Source of the DNA: Turritopsis dohrnii
Lineage: Eukaryota > Cnidaria > Hydrozoa > Anthoathecata > Oceaniidae
NCBI GenBank assembly: GCA_027922465.2
Contig: BQMF02000269.1
Location: 547,700 to 611,699, forward strand
DNA: 64,000 nucleotides
Direction: 5' to 3'
Part shown: piece by piece, positions 31,880 through 43,992 of the stretch
Position numbering within the stretch: the first letter of the stretch is position 1
How the letters are laid out: each line of letters begins with the position of its first letter
Notes under the pieces: model-generated
What the model was told of the DNA's origin: nothing
The model's input: the letters and a program-made list of their open reading frames with translations, nothing else
Databases searched by the model: none
Program-made: the position numbers and the translations under genes

Positions 31880-34227
31880 GCAAAAGAATGCACTATAACT
31901 ATCTTATGTCTCAGTACTTGCCATAATTTCATCAAAAAACCACAGACAACAAGTTCGATGTACCTAGAAACTTACCATGTTTTTACTTCTTTAAAGTAGG
32001 TTACTATATTTTATGGTCTAATATTTATCATTGGTGGCTTCTCTTAAATAGTTTATACTAATAGAAGTCCTCCATCCTTTTGCTTTTAGTTATTTAATTG
32101 TATCTAATTTATATCCTTATAAAAATCTTTGTATATTCATTTATTTTTGGAGAAATAATCGGGTATATTTAAAAAATTTGCAAAATTTCAGACTTTCAAA
32201 AATCTTCACGGGGATGTATATCACTATACCATAACATGCTCCAACGATCGATCACTTTTTACCATTTTTCAAGCGATTCGTTTATGTTGTTCTGAATGAA
32301 AAACATAACACAAGCAAGATCAAAACTTGTTTTTGAAATGTTCCTCAACCCTTTAGGAAGGCCTAGAAATTAAAATATCCAAGTCGGTCACCTTGAACTT
32401 GGAATGGAGGTTAGTGTAACACGGCGTAGTGCAAGAATAGGGTGCAAAATGTCGCAATTTTAGCTTCTAACTGTATCTGTGTACTTTATATTTTGAGAAT
32501 GTAACCGACTGACAAACATACGTAGGGTGCATCCCCTCAAGTGTATATCGGCCGGTTTCATTGATTTTAATTATGGGTCCAAATATTTCTTAAAACCTAA
32601 TGCTACATTAGGGCAAATTATAGAAAACAATGATGCTTACTAATAATATGGTTACAAAGGATCTTTGAGGACTCAAAACATACAAATAACAATACGCACA
32701 GTGTGAGGTTGTTTATTCTCTGTCAGAATTTGCTTGTTTGTTTGTACATTTAATTAACGTCGGTCAAGTATACAATATGAACACTTTAAAGTCAACACTC
32801 TTTTTTTATTACTTTTAATTTGTCCTGATGTCCAGTCGATATGCATGGGTACAAGGTCACTTATATGACAACGACGTGTTTATTGAAGTGGTTGGAGTAA
32901 TCGCTGTGGTCTAGATGATGTCTAGATTGAAACTTGACCAGGGATATGTAAAACTATATTAACATCTATGATACCTCTGGAGATCCCTCTCCGGCAAAAT
33001 TTGGAACTGATTTTAAGCATAGATGATAGACATTTCTTGGATATTGAAAGCATCACAAGGAATGCTGAATTGACCAAAAACAGTGTTTAAATATAAACTA
33101 GGAACGTGCCTATTGACTCTTTAAATTAATTATATAGTTTTTGAGGTACTTATATCGTACTTTATTAATACGTCTTTTTTTAACTAAACCGTTAGACACC
33201 GAGTTGTGTATAGTAGTACAGCAGAACTGGCTAAAATGTCACTATTCCGGGAAAAATGGTTACAGGCTGAAATTCCATATGTCAGATACAGGCATGTCAG
33301 AGGAAATAATAAAAATGATATTGCCCCGAACAGCTTTTACATCACTGATGAAGGTGCATTAATTCACAGAGTCCGTTGACAGAAAGGAATGATGTTTACT
33401 TACATAAATGATATCAAGAAACATAAATAAATTAAATTACATAAATTGTATCAAGAAACACTACTACCAATCTGCTCATGTAGGCTTTGATTAGTATGAA
33501 GATGAGAGTACCAATAGCCAAGAACATAAGCGCAGAAATGTCACGTAATGTTACGTAATCTAAGTGTGACGTCTAAATTTTTAAAACAATCAAAACACAA
33601 GAACTTATTTTTTTGACAATTTGATTGGTTAACGATTTCCAAAAATAAGTTCGTTCATAACCGATTTTCATTATCGCAGTTGTTTTTACGAAAAAACACA
33701 GGTTTGTATACATACTGCTTATGAAACTGTTTATTGTTAAACTTTTAATGTTATTGTATTTTAGATTTTATTTCAGATTAATAAAAGAACAGTAACAGTG
33801 TAAGTGATTAGTTTGTTTACAATGTGAAAGCTTATTGAGAATACAGAAGTGCAGTGAAGTTTTTGAAAATTGGATGTGCAGAACGAACAAACAGGTCTAT
33901 ACAAAGTAGTATTATCATAAAACCTTTATTGTTTATAATTTTAGATTAATAAAAGAACCAGTGAGTTATGTATGTATGTATTTAAATGTTTGTTTACGTT
34001 ATAGTTATCAAATATGGCTATACAGAAGAAAGCAGTTTGATGTTTATTTACACAGTAAGGAATGGTTTAATTTAGTTTTGAAAGCTTTGAGTGTATGTCT
34101 CAGTTATTCTGTCGTTTAATATGTGTATATGCTGCTGGATGAAAAGGAAGACGAGAGAAATTTGTTTTGGTAACTGGGCTATTATTACATTAGAAATGGT
34201 CCTACAGCTATGAATGTTTTTACTTCT
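31880..34227. other. No recognisable gene; AT-rich
   Basis: About 2.3 kb without an informative reading frame. Two similar words ('attaataaaagaacagt' near 33778 and 'attaataaaagaaccagt' near 33946), each followed by a GTTTGTTTAC word, suggest an internal repeat of about 165 bp spacing. The sequence may be the 5' part of the repeat that continues at 34228. Confidence 0.4.
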
Positions 34228-35072
34228 TATGGCACTGTGGAAATGGGGAATGTGTTATGCTGTCTAATTGTATCTATTGTATCTAAGTATATCGATGCTT
34301 GATGCTTTTGTCTGCCTGCCGAAAAGTACAAAATCTACTGGAAAATACAGAAAGTTTAGCAGTTTTTCCAAACGAAAAGAGCAGTTTTATGTATTTCACT
34401 TTAAAAAATTGGTAGCGAAAGTGTTTTATAAATACCCATGTATGTTTGTGCTGGAAAGTAAATAAAGTATTAGTAATTTGTTTACAGGTATGAATATAGA
34501 AGTAAAGAGTTTAGAAGTGTTTGAAAATGTCTACAGAAGATGATCAATGCTGTTTACTGACATGTGAATTCGCAGTGAAAGGTATCCTATTTTGTTTGAA
34601 GTTCAGCTAAAGTTAAAATAGTATAAATCTATTTACCGTATTTACTCTATTATTCCCGCCTCTCTAGTAATCCCGCCTATTTTTCCGAGGTTGAACGTGT
34701 AATCCCGCCTCTCTAGTAATCCCGCATGCGGGATTAAGTCGATTTACGGCTTCAATATTGGTATAATAAAAAAGCGTGGAAAATATGTCATGACATACGG
34801 TTTTCGAATGTTCGAACGTTCGAATATCATTCGAATCACTCAGGCAAATTAAATTATTCGAATGTGGAATTTCTTTCGATTTATTTATTAGAATCAAAAT
34901 GTCGGATTGTCCCAACGAAAATTTAAAAGTGAAGCATAAAAAGTACAGTGTTAAATTCAAGCAAGAGGTTGTTTCATATGCTAAAACAAATTCAGTAAAT
35001 GCTGTTGCAACGAAATTTGGTATTCACCGGAAACTAGTTCAAGAGTGGAAGAAACAAGAAACACGTCTAAGT

Positions 35073-37091
35073 TAGGGTGGTCAATGAAAAAATTTATTTT
35101 ATAGGTATGATAATGAAAACTATATCATTACAAAGAGCTTTAAAAATACAATCCAACGAGGGGTCAACCACCTTCTAACTCCAACCCAATCAAAAGTTAT
35201 TCAAATTTAAAACACCGAAAAATTGGTTATTTTTGGGAATTATTTATGAAGGGACTATTAGGAAGAAAGTGGCACCAAAACGAATGGTTTTGTATTAACT
35301 ATTTATACAAAATTAACAATAACATTTGATTGAATGAACGAAATTCAATGAAATTTTCAGTATAAATGTATTTTGGTCTGAGAAATTCGTTTCCGACAAT
35401 TAAAGTTTGAAATTCCAAACCTAAACTGCATAAATTAGCATAATTATGTAGTAATTATGACAAATAATAATGGTTGCATTCTCTAATGTGTAATATCTTG
35501 TGCTCATGTAAATCAAATGAAATGAAATGTTCAACATGGAAGTTTTTCGATCTGAGAAATTCATTTCCGATGATTAAAGTTTAAAATTAAGAACCAAAAT
35601 CGCATGAATTAGCATAATTATGCGTTTAATCCCTAAATTGCTATATCTTGTGCTTACATGAATGAAATGAAATGAAATGAAAATTTCCACACTTAACTAT
35701 TTCAGTCCAAAAAATTCATTCCAAGTGTCGATAATTCAAAATTAAGAACCAAAATTGCATAAATTAGCATAATTTATGCATAATTATCTTGTTATTTTAT
35801 GCAAATCTCTAAATTCTTATATCTTGTGCTCACATGAATGAAATGAAATTTGCCACACTTAACTATTGGCGTAGTGTCAATTAAGAACGGAACTTGCATA
35901 AATTATCATAATTACATATGCATAATTATCGCGTTCACAGAATTGCATAATTGAGCTTACATGAATGAAATGAAATTTTTCGAAAACCTAACTTATATAT
36001 GTATAATGAATAGAAATTTGCCAAATATGTTTTTTTTAAATTGCAGGTTCTTAATAAAATCAACTGTAAATGCATCTCAATGCGATGATCCATTTTTCAT
36101 TTTAGTTTAGAAAATATGCAAAAGAATCAGTAAATTTCATACATGTATATATGGGGAATTTCTTGTTATGCAATTTTATTTTCTTCAAAGTTGGATGGTT
36201 TTCTAATTTTCTCAGAAAAATCCTGATCAGACAATGATGAACTTATAGCTTTCCCAATCATTTAATTTGAGACTGATTTTCAACAACTGTAAATAAATTT
36301 GGAAAGTTTTTTGAAGTGATTTTATGATTTTCGGGTTCCCAACATCCAGGAATCTGAGAACTTAGCATGAGCGAAGCACGGGAGTCACAACATAACACTT
36401 TGTTTATATTCGATTCTGCCATTTTGTTTAATCTTATTAACCAATCAAATCACTTGATGACGTAAATTAATTTCTGAAAAAAAAAATTAATCAACAGTAT
36501 TAGATGTTTTGCTACCTTGGGTTACTTAATGGAAAATCGCGCGAGAGCAAACAATTATATAATAAAACAAACTTCACAGCGTTAATCTACAATGCCTAAG
36601 CTTTCCAACGATGTCACTTTCTTCAGCAAATTCGAAATGAACATTTTTGAAATGAACAATTTTTAAAAATGAACTTTGATTTGCATTTTCAAGGTCTTTC
36701 GGGAAGATAATCGCGAAGAAAAATATATGGCAGGAAACGTTATTGTCTTGCGCGTGCGTTGCAAAAAACCGTTTTTAACCGCTGTCCAATGCTCTCCCTC
36801 GCTTTTCTGTCAAACATACTAGGGTACTTGATTTTTACGGTGCCGTTTTTTGTAAATAATCGAAAATTTTACAGAGGTCAGTTTTTAGTTAAAATGTGCA
36901 AACACAAGTTCTCCTGTGGCTTTGATACTTATATATTTAGAATCAGCAGTGAATTCTGTACATTTTAAAAAAAAAATTCATACAGTTTTGATAATTTTGA
37001 GGGAAGTTATGACAGTTTTTCTAAGTTGTCTGGACATTTTATTTTAAAATCTAATATTCTAATGAAAACATTGCATTGTTTGACCACCCTA
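35073..37091. mobile_element. 2.0-kb non-autonomous DNA element inside pogo
   Basis: The ends are inverted: TAGGGTGGTCAA at 35073-35084 and TTGACCACCCTA at 37080-37091. TCTAAGT stands on both sides (35066-35072 and 37092-37098). A 7-8-bp duplication and a TAGGG start point to a hAT-like element, but this is inference. No transposase frame is present. The left third contains a degenerate tandem array (separate entry). The rest is AT-rich without genes. Confidence 0.8.
35325..35985. repeat. Degenerate tandem array, about 130-175-bp units
   Basis: About four and a half units, each ending in repeated GAATGAAATGAAATG words (near 35520, 35670, 35845, 35970). Each contains a 'cataaattagcataattatg' block and a 'tatcttgtgctcacatgaatg' block. 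The spacing falls from about 175 to 128 bp because of internal deletions. Lies inside the non-autonomous element. Confidence 0.75.
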
Positions 37092-37579
37092 TCTAAGTGA
37101 TGTTGTGAATCCTAAAAAGCGTTTTCGTCTTGATGGAAATGGGCGTAAAATCTTGAATGAATTAGTTGAAGAAGGTGTGTTGAAGTTTTTCAACGAAATG
37201 CGAACGAAGAAGCTGCGCGTCACCAGAGGACGGTTGCGACTCAAAGCACGTGAAATATATCTCCATGAAGTGGGAGGAGATGAAGATGAGTTTGTTGCAT
37301 CAGAGGGGTGGATGTCAAAGTTCCCTGATCGCAATGGACTTTCTCTTCGCAGATCAACAACTGTGTGTCAAAAACCTCCAGCAGACTATATCGAGAAGAT
37401 TCTGTGTTTCTTCATTTATGTCAGGTCGTTGCGAGAACGTTTTTCGTATCCAGATAACTGTATAATTGCATGCGATGAAAGTGCAATATGGTACGATGCT
37501 CTATCAAATTCAACAGTTGCTACTAAGGGTTCCAAAGAGGTTGCGGTGCGTTCAACTGGCCACAATAAAAACCGTATTA

Positions 37580-38139
37580 AGCTTGGTTTCCAATAAAGAA
37601 ATTTTATCGTGCGATCGTCCCACTACAGTCGTACTACAATCCCACGACGCAATGGAAACACTTGTCGTGCAAGCTGTGGAAGATCGTGCAACATTTTTTG
37701 ATGTCGCACAACAGTTCTATCTCCACGACAGTCGTGCTACAGATGCAATAGCAAGTGCTCAAATATATTGGGTGACATTCGCTGATATTGATAAAAAAAA
37801 CAACTCACGACCATGAAAACGAGTTCGGATACTAAAAAAGGTGGTATGCTTCTGTTACTGAACGACTTTTAAACAGTCTGCAAACCCAGGAAGAGTGCTT
37901 TCTCTTTCTCTGCATATTTCTTCTACGTTTTAAGAAGCTCAATAACGTTGCACAAAGGGAAAGCTGATAAGTTAACTACAAACGCTTGTCCAATTTGAAA
38001 TAATATTTTGAATTTCTCGCCAATCATTTGTAAACAAACCACGCGAAATCGTGTAATGGAAACAAGGCTGTCGTGCAACAAAAACAACATTTGTTGCACG
38101 ACGATCGCACGATAATTTTTTGTTATTGGAAACCAAGCT
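37580..38139. mobile_element. 560-bp MITE with TTA target duplication inside pogo
   Basis: The ends are inverted repeats AGCTTGGTTTCCAATAA and complement, with a further inner inverted part around TTATCGTGCGATCGTC. TTA is present on both sides (37577-37579, 38140-38142). Taking out the element and one TTA restores the pogo frame exactly (codons ATT ACG GTC). A 3-bp TTA duplication fits PIF/Harbinger. The interior is rich in TCGTGC and GTCGTAC-type words near the ends. No coding capacity. Confidence 0.85.
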
Positions 38140-39524
38140 TTACGGTCATGCTTTCTGCGAAGGGAGATGGGACCAAATTGAAACCATATATATTACTTCC
38201 ACGAAAACGAGCAATGCCAGAACTCGTTAAAGCACATGGCGGTCGTGTAATACTGAAGTTTGAAGGTACAAACTGGATGAACCAGGAACTCACAGAAGAT
38301 TATCTGCGCAGAGTAATTGGTGCCCCAATGTTCACGCCGGATCGTTTGTTAGTTTGGGATAGTTTCAAATCCCACATAAGTGAGGCCACGAAAACAGCTA
38401 TGAAAAAGCTGAAGATTCACTCTGCAGTGATTCCTGGTGGATGTACGGGATTTGTTCAAGCTCCAGATGTCTGCTGGAACAAACCTTTCAAGGATGTGTA
38501 CACAAAGTGCTATGACGATTGGCTGGAAACTGGTAAACAGGAATTTACAGCTGGAGGAAATCCTAAAGCTGCTCCGCTGGAAGAAATAGTTCGCTGGATC
38601 ATTCATGCTTGGTATAGTCTATCCGCAAGTATGATTCGTGAATCTTTCAAAGTTTGTGGATTGACAAATAAATCGGATCAATCAGAAGATAATTTGATTT
38701 TGGTATTTAAAGAAGGAAAATGCTGCGAGGGGAAACTTGACGATTTCCGCGAAATGGTTGTGAATAACAAGGCTGATTTGGCAAATCCATTTGATATGAT
38801 TGAAGAGATGCGAGAGGAAACGGTGGCAGAGGACGACGTTCATGATGACGACGATTTAATTGTTGATGTCATCAGACATGATCATTGCTATTGACATTTA
38901 TACTTGATTTTTTCGCATTTTTTTACTGTGTAAACGCTTAATATTTTGTTTGAAAACTTATCTTTGTAGTTTCGAGGGTATTGAAATTATAATCCCGCCT
39001 CTCCAATAATCCCGCCTCTCTAATAATCCCCCCTTTTTTAGGAGGTTGAAATGCTAATCGCGCAGCGGGAATAATAGAGTAAATACGGTAGTTATAACAC
39101 AGTTGGTATGCTGGATAAGTAAGAATAAAGGGTTGTTTAACAGTTGTGAATTAGCTGGAGGAGATATTAACTCAGATTAAAAATGTGGTTGTTTTCAATT
39201 TTTTATAAACCCTTTAGATATAAATTCTGTCATTAAGTTTGTGTTTTTAATTATTATTCATAAGGTAAATGTGTTTTTGAAGTTTCTTTTAGTTTGTTTT
39301 GCTTTCTTTCAATATCGTCATAGTAAGTTTAGGTTATTTTCTATGTTAATTATCAAGTTTATGTTTTCATTTATTGTTTTTAAGTATGTTCTCAATGTTC
39401 CTTTTTGTTTGTTTGTTTGTTTGTCATAATACGATTAGGTATCTGAATCATTATGCATTAATGTCTCCAAGCATTAAACATTATCCCAGGAGCAAATGTT
39501 AAGTATTTCAATGTTATCGCTGCT

Positions 39525-39694
39525 TAATTATTTTGATCTTTGGTTCTTACAGGGGGAATTTATTTTATTAAATTTTTCTGCGATTCAGCTCAAATTTGAT
39601 TAAAACCATCAAAAATTGTTTACCCGGGTTAAAGAATTCTGCGACACAATGCATACTGAACATGGGTGGCGAGCGACGCCGCCTGGGCGGCTAG
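39525..39694 (+). repeat. Helitron 3' end with hairpin and CTAG
   Basis: Best preserved of four related 3' ends in the window. It has the shared 'tttacccgggttaaagaattctgcgacac' line, the GGCGAGCGACGCC block, a GC-rich hairpin with a 6-bp stem (39679-39692) and terminal CTAG, then T. Confidence 0.75.
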
Positions 39695-39794
39695 TAAAAA
39701 TAATAATAATAATAAAGGGTTATATTTCAGTTCCAAGATTTACAAATTGGCTATTATACTGAAATAGCGTATATTGTGCATGCGAAAAAGTGTG

Positions 39795-42346
39795 CTAAAA
39801 AAATACCAGGTTTGTCTCTTTTGACCACATTTGAAGTTTGGCAATGTCGTTGTTTAGTGCATTTGCGCATTCTTTAATTTGCTTTGGTTAAGATTTGCGG
39901 TATATGCTGGTGTCATCTGCATACTGAATGCAATTAGCAGACGTCTTGTTAGACATGTCCTGAACATAAATATTGAATAGCATAGGACCTAAGATACTAC
40001 CTTGTGGTACTCCATTAGTGACTGGTAGATGTTTTGAAGATAGTTCATCGATTTGTACATATTGGTAACGATGAGATAGGTAGCTTGCCAGGATAAGCAT
40101 AGTCTGTTTCGAGAATTTAAGGGAGTGAAGTTTGCGTATTAATATCTCAAAATCGACAGTATCGAAAGCTTAGGAGAAATCAGCCATGACAGCTAGAGTA
40201 ACTTCGCCGCGATCCATTGCTTTGATGATGTCGTCTTTTATTTTAATACACGTTGTAACAGTGCAGCGGCCTTTACAAAAACCAAATTGATTTGCTGATA
40301 GCCGGTCGTCAACATGCTCAATGATTTGTATTATAATTAGCATTTCATACACTTTGGAGAGGGTTGGAAGTATCGATATTGGTCTGTAGTCACCTGGTTC
40401 CTTTGTTTGGGATATCTTTGGTATGGGACTGATTTTAGAGATTTTCCATTGTTTTGGGAATGTTGAATTGCTTATCGATCAGTTGATTATGTGACATATT
40501 GTGCTTGTTATTTCATCAATGCGAAGCTTCAGATAGTAAGAAGGGATCTGATCAGGACCAGTTGAGCAATCATTACGAAGCCCTAGAATTGTTTTTCTAA
40601 CATCATTGTAGCTGACTTCGGAGATTTGGAATGCGTTATCTTGGACTGGAAGGTCGTTAATCAGGTCTTGTAGAAGACGTTCGGGTTTAGGTTGCAAATT
40701 TAAGAGTCTTTTAGCAGTGGTGTTGAAATGCTCATTAAGTATATTTGGATCTGAAGTAATACGCTGAGGGTTTGGATTTAGTATGCGGTGGATGGTATTC
40801 CAAACCTCTTTTGGACGTTTTGATGATAGTGCCCTCTTGTAGAAGTTGGATTTGGCAGTTTTTATGAGCATCGTAATATTATTTCTAATGTTTCTGAACT
40901 TTTCCCAGTCAGCTGTATGTTGCGTCATGTGTGCTTGTTTGCGAAGTTGATCTCGTTGTCTTTGCACTTCTCTGATATTCAGATCTTTCAGCCAGGGTGC
41001 TGGTGGTTTAGACATGAGAGGTATAGGTTGTATAAGACATCCAGTTTTTCTTCAGGTGTTTCCATGGCATAAACTAGATTCAAAGGAAGTTTTTCTACGT
41101 CGGCTACAAAAGATTGCTAGTCGAATTGTTTTATAGACCGAATATATTTATAAAGTGTTTCGAACCTCGGCTTTTTGATGCTGCATATGATGTATGGCGC
41201 GTTGTGATCGGTAATTTCATCACATGGGAGAACATCTTGGTGATGGATCTTATCGATGTTCGAGGAGATGTGGTCAATAAGTTTTGATCCTTTCCTTGTC
41301 GGTTTGCTGATGTGTTGCTTTAGGCCAAGATGGTCTAACGTTTCTTGGTATTGTTTCACAGCGGCATTTTCTTTATTTATCAGATTAATGTTCGTGTCCC
41401 CTGTGATGATGATTGGACCTGTCCAAATCGTGTAGACTTATGATAGTAGTGAATCAAATTTTTGTGTTCAAGTCTATTTATCAGTGAGTCTTGAGGTTGG
41501 CTGGTAGAATACTGCGATCAAGAAAGAATTACTCTTGTTTTTCACTTCCAACCACATATGCTCGATTGTATCATCCTTTTTGTTTATGTCAGATCTCCCC
41601 TTGTAGGAAAGTTCTTCTCGTATATACAAACCAACGCCACCTCCACGTTTGTGCAGTCTATTTTTGAATTCAAATTTGTAGCCTGGAATCGTTATGTAGC
41701 GAAGCAGAGGTGGATTGTTTTTCAACCAAGTTTCTGGAAGGGTAATGATGTTGAATTTGTATTTGGATAGCATTGCCTCGAACTCCGGAAAGGAAGAACT
41801 CAATGATTGCGTGTTTAGGTGGCAGATGCTGATACGATTTCTATTGGCGGTTAGATAGGCTAGATGGTTATCATTTTCTGTAAGTATTGGAGTTGTTGGT
41901 AAGTTGGTGAGTTGCGTTGGTTGGTGCATAGTCAATATATCAGTACTATGAAAAGGTAGTTGAGAAAATAGGCAGCTGTGACATGTCCATACTGAAAGTT
42001 GGGTGCATATTTGTAGTTAACTTTGAGGATGCACTTCGTGTGTCGTATTTTTGCAGACCACGCATTGATGGTGGAAAGAGTTTTTCCCGACAGTTTTCTG
42101 ACAAACATTGCAAGTCGGTTGGTGAGTCGGTCCAGGATTCGTCTCTATATCTCCTAAGAGAATTAATTGAAATGTAGTGGTGTGGTTCTTGTATAACAAG
42201 ATGGGTGCACTGAGTCTTCGCTTGGTGTGATGAGTATAGATTGATATTGATTTGTGTTGACACGATGCAGCAGTCGTATAAGCAATATTATCTGCCAATA
42301 GATAGATCATAACAAAGACCAGAAGCTTGTTCATCTTTATCACCAC
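39795..42346 (-). pseudogene. LINE ORF2 with N-terminal signal-like segment and 2A peptide
   Basis: Read on the minus strand from 42346. A hydrophobic start, MNKLLVFVMIYLLADNIA, is followed by LILLGDIETNPGP, a canonical 2A ribosome-skipping motif. PHD-like fingers (CNVCQKTVGK...CVVC, WTCHSC) follow. One TAA stop falls near 42017, after which the same frame continues. The endonuclease has ICHLNTQSLSSS, ITLPETWL, GGGVGLYIREELSYKGR and TDHNAPYI. The linker (41015-40479) ends GLRNDCSTGPDQIPSYYLKL. RT pieces are QFGFCKGRCTVTTCIK, VMADFS/AFDTVDFEILI, NGVPQGSILGPMLFNIYVQD and CIQYADDTSIY. The 3' end is lost near 39795. CR1-type LINEs with 2A are known from sea urchin and other invertebrates. Confidence 0.88.
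42128..42163 (-). other. 2A ribosome-skipping motif GDIETNPGP
   Basis: Codons read LLGDIETNPGP followed by T on the minus strand, matching the D-x-E-x-N-P-G-P consensus with the break expected before the residue after Gly. It sits about 70 codons after the start and just ahead of the zinc fingers. Confidence 0.9.
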
Positions 42347-42359
42347 GCGATAACTACCG

Positions 42360-43992
42360 TTTTCTTCGATATGATAACAAGTTTTTGTTTACGCTCAAAA
42401 ATCAATCACGACCAGGGTCCTATTAACTCCTGCCCCGGTCATAGTCGAAAGTTGAGGTAAAGTATCAACAATTATAGTAGTTTTAAACAGTATTTATAAT
42501 CAAAATTACAAGAAAATAACAGCGACGTCAAAAAAGCGTCCGTTGCCGAGGAAGCCTCTGCAGTGTCTGATAATAGCGTCATAATTATCCGACTCGTTGT
42601 CGATTAAGTGATCTTCCTCCTCCTCTTCTATCTGCTCCATCATGTAATATGCATAATACTTACGTCGGTATAATATTATGTGCTTGGGCACTCGTTAATT
42701 TTATTCAATCAGTGAGAAAATATTAATCGATGAGAAGATTGGGATCATCTTCGACACCAGACTGGTAAATATTGTAAATATCTTTCTTATGACATAATTA
42801 ACAAGAAAAGTTCAAAAACATTTATTTTTTCTAAAATTATTCTAGTAATAATTAATCTGAGCCGTGATTTCCGATTTCCCTGTGTTACGTGTCTGAGCTT
42901 ATAGCAACTGGCTAGGCTGAAAAAAAATTTGTTATTTGTTACTAACCACCCTGGCGCTTATTATAGGGGACACTTAATAGGGAGCACTTAGGAGAGGAAA
43001 TAGGGTACCCTCAATTTATGAGAACATTTAAAGGTAATGAACTTTTATATGTAGATCTGAGGGTTGCACTATGCTGATGTCAGTAGAAATAGAACAATTG
43101 AGAAATGGTCTGGGAACGAGCCAGCCTTTTATCACTGACAATTTGCTCAAAAAAAGTAAAATATTTTTTTCATTATCTCTTTGAGACTAATCTTATAGAA
43201 ATTCGATCGGTACTCAAACAATTTTTTGAATAGGAAGAGTATAAGTTCTGAGGCCCCGTTTTGAAATGGCATTTTGTTGCGTGTTATTGTTGAGTATTTT
43301 TGGATTTTTTATCATATCACTTGATCTTTACAAATTTCATTAATTATCACCACTCCCTTACATTTTTGCTCTTTCATCAAAAGGTGTGAAACTTAGTGTT
43401 ATTATTTCATTCAAATATTGAATCAGATGAAATAAAAAAAGAGAAGTTGCTGTAATTTTTAAGCTATAGAAAACCCATTACAATAATTAATACAATAATG
43501 ATTGTATATAGATATATATAATAATCTATACAATCTCTTCCCCTTCCAAAGAAATTCTACCAGAAATACAAACCCAAGTTATACCAAAGACACTAAACAT
43601 GATTATTGATGATTCATTTTATATATCAATTACGTCTCTTATGCACAAACGTTTTTTGATATTTACTCCAAACCTAAAGGAAAGACTACAAAATGTTTTC
43701 ATATAATTTGTTATTCGAGTTTATTATTGCAATCTTCGTTTAATCTGATTGCTTTGCGTTTTAGAACACTGGATGCTTACTTGGCGAATTCAGGAGGGTT
43801 GCAACCGCTGATCAGTTATAAATCGGGTTCACATTAATGAATTAGCACATCTTATAGTTTGGAAAACATGGTGCAAAGTATGAATATTCATATTTTTATT
43901 TCATAGAACGTACTCTGATATAAATGGCATGTATTTGTGACATGTGTTAACATGTACCTAGATGTGAAAACGCGAATGCTTTGATTTTGTAG
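42360..43992. other. Mostly no gene; one acidic minus-strand frame
   Basis: A 61-codon minus frame (42691-42506) starts MPKHIILYRRKYYAYYMMEQ and has an EEEEED run. It might be the N-terminus of a transposon protein but has no diagnostic motif. The rest is AT-rich without support for genes. Confidence 0.35.

Larger units (their letters stand above)
34899..38894 (+). pseudogene. pogo-type DDE transposase interrupted by two insertions
   Basis: Coding segments are 34899-35072, 37099-37579 and 38143-38894. Joined with one copy of each target duplication, they keep phase and give 468 residues without a stop. The N-terminus has a helix-turn-helix of the CENPB/psq kind (VKFKQEVVSYAKTNSVNAVA ... IHRKLVQEWKKQ). 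A second DNA-binding part follows (ASEGWMSKFPDRNGLSLRRS). The DDE core has IIACDESAIWY, LLVWDSFKSHIS and FVQAPDVCWNKPFKD, giving three aspartates. The C-terminus is acidic (HDDDDLIVDV). It was apparently intact when the two insertions hit, and is inactive now because of them. Confidence 0.92.
34636..39088 (+). mobile_element. pogo/Tigger-type transposon with two nested insertions
   Basis: It is flanked by TA on both sides (34634-34635, 39089-39090), as for Tc1/mariner-pogo elements. The ends are inverted repeats CCGTATTTACTCTATTATTC and its complement. The copy at 13409-13410 preserves the empty TA. The gross length is 4453 bp. Subtracting a 2019-bp element with its 7-bp duplication and a 560-bp MITE with its 3-bp duplication leaves 1864 bp, normal for pogo. 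Near both ends there is also a directly oriented array of AATCCCGCC words (34651-34750, 38991-39040). Confidence 0.93.
34228..39694 (+). mobile_element. Helitron-like repeat containing a pogo element
   Basis: The outer sequence (34228-34635 plus 39089-39360) matches the minus copy at 13142-13800. It is followed at 39525-39694 by a Helitron-type 3' end: the GGGTGGCGAGCGACGCC block, a perfect 6-bp hairpin GCCGCC-TG-GGCGGC, and CTAG at 39691-39694 followed by T. I infer that outer repeat and 3' end are one element. Its 5' end was not located, and the join is supported only by continuity. The pogo element sits at 34636-39088. Confidence 0.55.

Noticed and set aside
33141..33362. 73-codon plus frame as a gene
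   Set aside because: No homology, no flanking exons and ordinary for random AT-rich sequence.
39404..39424. TTTG microsatellite as a Helitron 5' end
   Set aside because: It lacks the TCTATATATTAATAGCC start seen in the four true 5' ends.
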